DNA from: Galbibacter mesophilus
GTDB lineage: Bacteria > Bacteroidota > Bacteroidia > Flavobacteriales > Flavobacteriaceae
Direction: 5' to 3'
Assembly (NCBI RefSeq): GCF_023721415.1
Contig: NZ_JAMQVC010000001.1
Coordinates: forward strand, 868,001-932,000
DNA: 64,000 nucleotides
Below, one piece after another: positions 63,478 to 64,000 of this stretch. The notes beneath the pieces were generated by a model. The model had not been told where the DNA came from, searched no databases, and worked only from the letters and a program-made list of their open reading frames with translations. The position numbers were made by a program, and so were the translations under genes. The number at the start of each line of letters is the position of its first letter. The first letter of the stretch is position 1.

Positions 63478-64000
63478 TTAATTTTGGGAAATAGCTTCCT
63501 TTTCGGCTTTTTCTTCTAAATTTTCTCCTTCGTATTGTGTTTGTTCGGTACGGGCATCGTAACCCAAGGTTTGCAGATAGCGCGAAAAAATATCGGTGTA
63601 TCCATGGGTCGCAATTACTTTTTCACATTCCGTTTCTTTAATCGCTTTTAGTAATTCTTCCCAATCGGCGTGGTCCGAGAGTACAAACCCTCTATCAATA
63701 GCTCTTCTTCTTCTCGCCCCTCTAAAAGCCATCCATCCGCTTGCCGTGGCCGTTACAAAAGGGGTGAATCTTCTCAACCAAACGCTTCCGTGCGCACTTG
63801 GAGGTGCCACAATAATATTTCCCTCAATTTCTTTTTTATCGGTTTCTCTTGTGATTAATTCTGTAGGTGGTAAATTGAGTTGAGGGCGTAAAACTTCTGT
63901 CATATTCTCCACAGCTCCGTGGGTATATATTTTTCCAATGGAAGTATCCAAGTGTTTAATTACGCGTTGGGCTTTTCCGAGGGAATAAGCAAAAATCACA
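63478..64000 (-). CDS. Ligase-associated DNA damage response exonuclease (partial)
   Basis: At least 174 residues of the C-terminal part are seen; the N-terminus lies beyond the right edge. FVLSDHADWEELL, VIATHGYTDIFSRYLQTLGYDA and IFAYSLGKAQRVIKHL are conserved elements of the metallo-beta-lactamase/beta-CASP exonuclease associated with ATP-ligase repair. The codon at the edge is not an authentic start. It precedes the ligase gene on the same strand, completing the four-component set. Confidence 0.85.
   Translation of the reverse strand, partial: VIFAYSLGKAQRVIKHLDTSIGKIYTHGAVENMTEVLRPQLNLPPTELITRETDKKEIEGNIIVAPPSAHGSVWLRRFTPFVTATASGWMAFRGARRRRAIDRGFVLSDHADWEELLKAIKETECEKVIATHGYTDIFSRYLQTLGYDARTEQTQYEGENLEEKAEKEAISQN

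Overview
The window reads as a chromosomal segment of a marine-type Flavobacteriaceae (phylum Bacteroidota). The evidence is its AT-rich composition, genes that mostly lack Shine-Dalgarno sites, several matches to the Bacteroidota -7 element (TAnnTTTG), a complete Bacteroides-aerotolerance (Bat) operon, an OmpA protein with thrombospondin type-3 repeats, many lipoproteins, and flavobacterial families such as DUF1080, DUF4230 and GMC/gluconate-dehydrogenase subunit 3. The genus cannot be fixed from the sequence alone. No transposase, integrase, phage gene or CRISPR array was found. The only RNA gene recognised is tRNA-Cys.

Layout. 1-4.4 kb: repeat-bearing left edge, hotdog thioesterase, YheT-like hydrolase, lipoprotein cytochrome c, DUF1080 lipoprotein, Bax-inhibitor-like protein. 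4.4-10.7 kb: an RND tripartite efflux operon led by its own MarR/GbsR-type regulator, with a palindromic candidate operator in the promoter. 10.8-18.7 kb: Tat-exported aminotransferase, pheS plus a small partner, CvpA, an SDR/DUF2867 protein, and a SulP transporter with a beta-carbonic anhydrase (probable bicarbonate uptake). 18.9-28.5 kb: the moxR-DUF58-BatA/B/C/D/E operon. 28.7-38.5 kb: DUF4382 lipoprotein, aldo/keto reductase, folB, tRNA-Cys, gluconate-dehydrogenase-3/GMC pair, a GNAT gene convergent with a small unknown gene, a patatin-like protein, and two tandem paralogues of an unknown secreted family. 38.5-48.9 kb: hydrolase, AddB-like nuclease, OmpA, kbl, AddA-like helicase-nuclease, superoxide dismutase. 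48.9-53 kb: outer-membrane protein and a hemW-cyclase-DUF4260-DUF4230 operon. 53.0-53.6 kb: a 21-bp tandem repeat array. 53.6-64 kb: the ligase-associated DNA-damage-response genes (PdeM phosphoesterase, Lhr-type helicase, ATP-dependent ligase, MBL exonuclease), split by a molybdopterin oxidoreductase, an esterase and an unknown gene that overlaps a small ORF.

How the genes work together. The clear modules are drug efflux with self-regulation, CO2/bicarbonate handling, the MoxR/VWA (Bat) envelope system, AddAB-like double-strand-break processing, and the ATP-ligase repair set. The least explained structures are: the 21-bp array (27 in-register units with no indel, all candidate ORFs lacking ATG); the palindromic repeats on both sides of the ligase gene; the 185-aa unknown gene with an overlapping 51-codon ORF; the tandem paralogues sharing an invariant 20-residue block; and a bidirectional terminator embedded in the overlapping C-terminal codons of two convergent genes.
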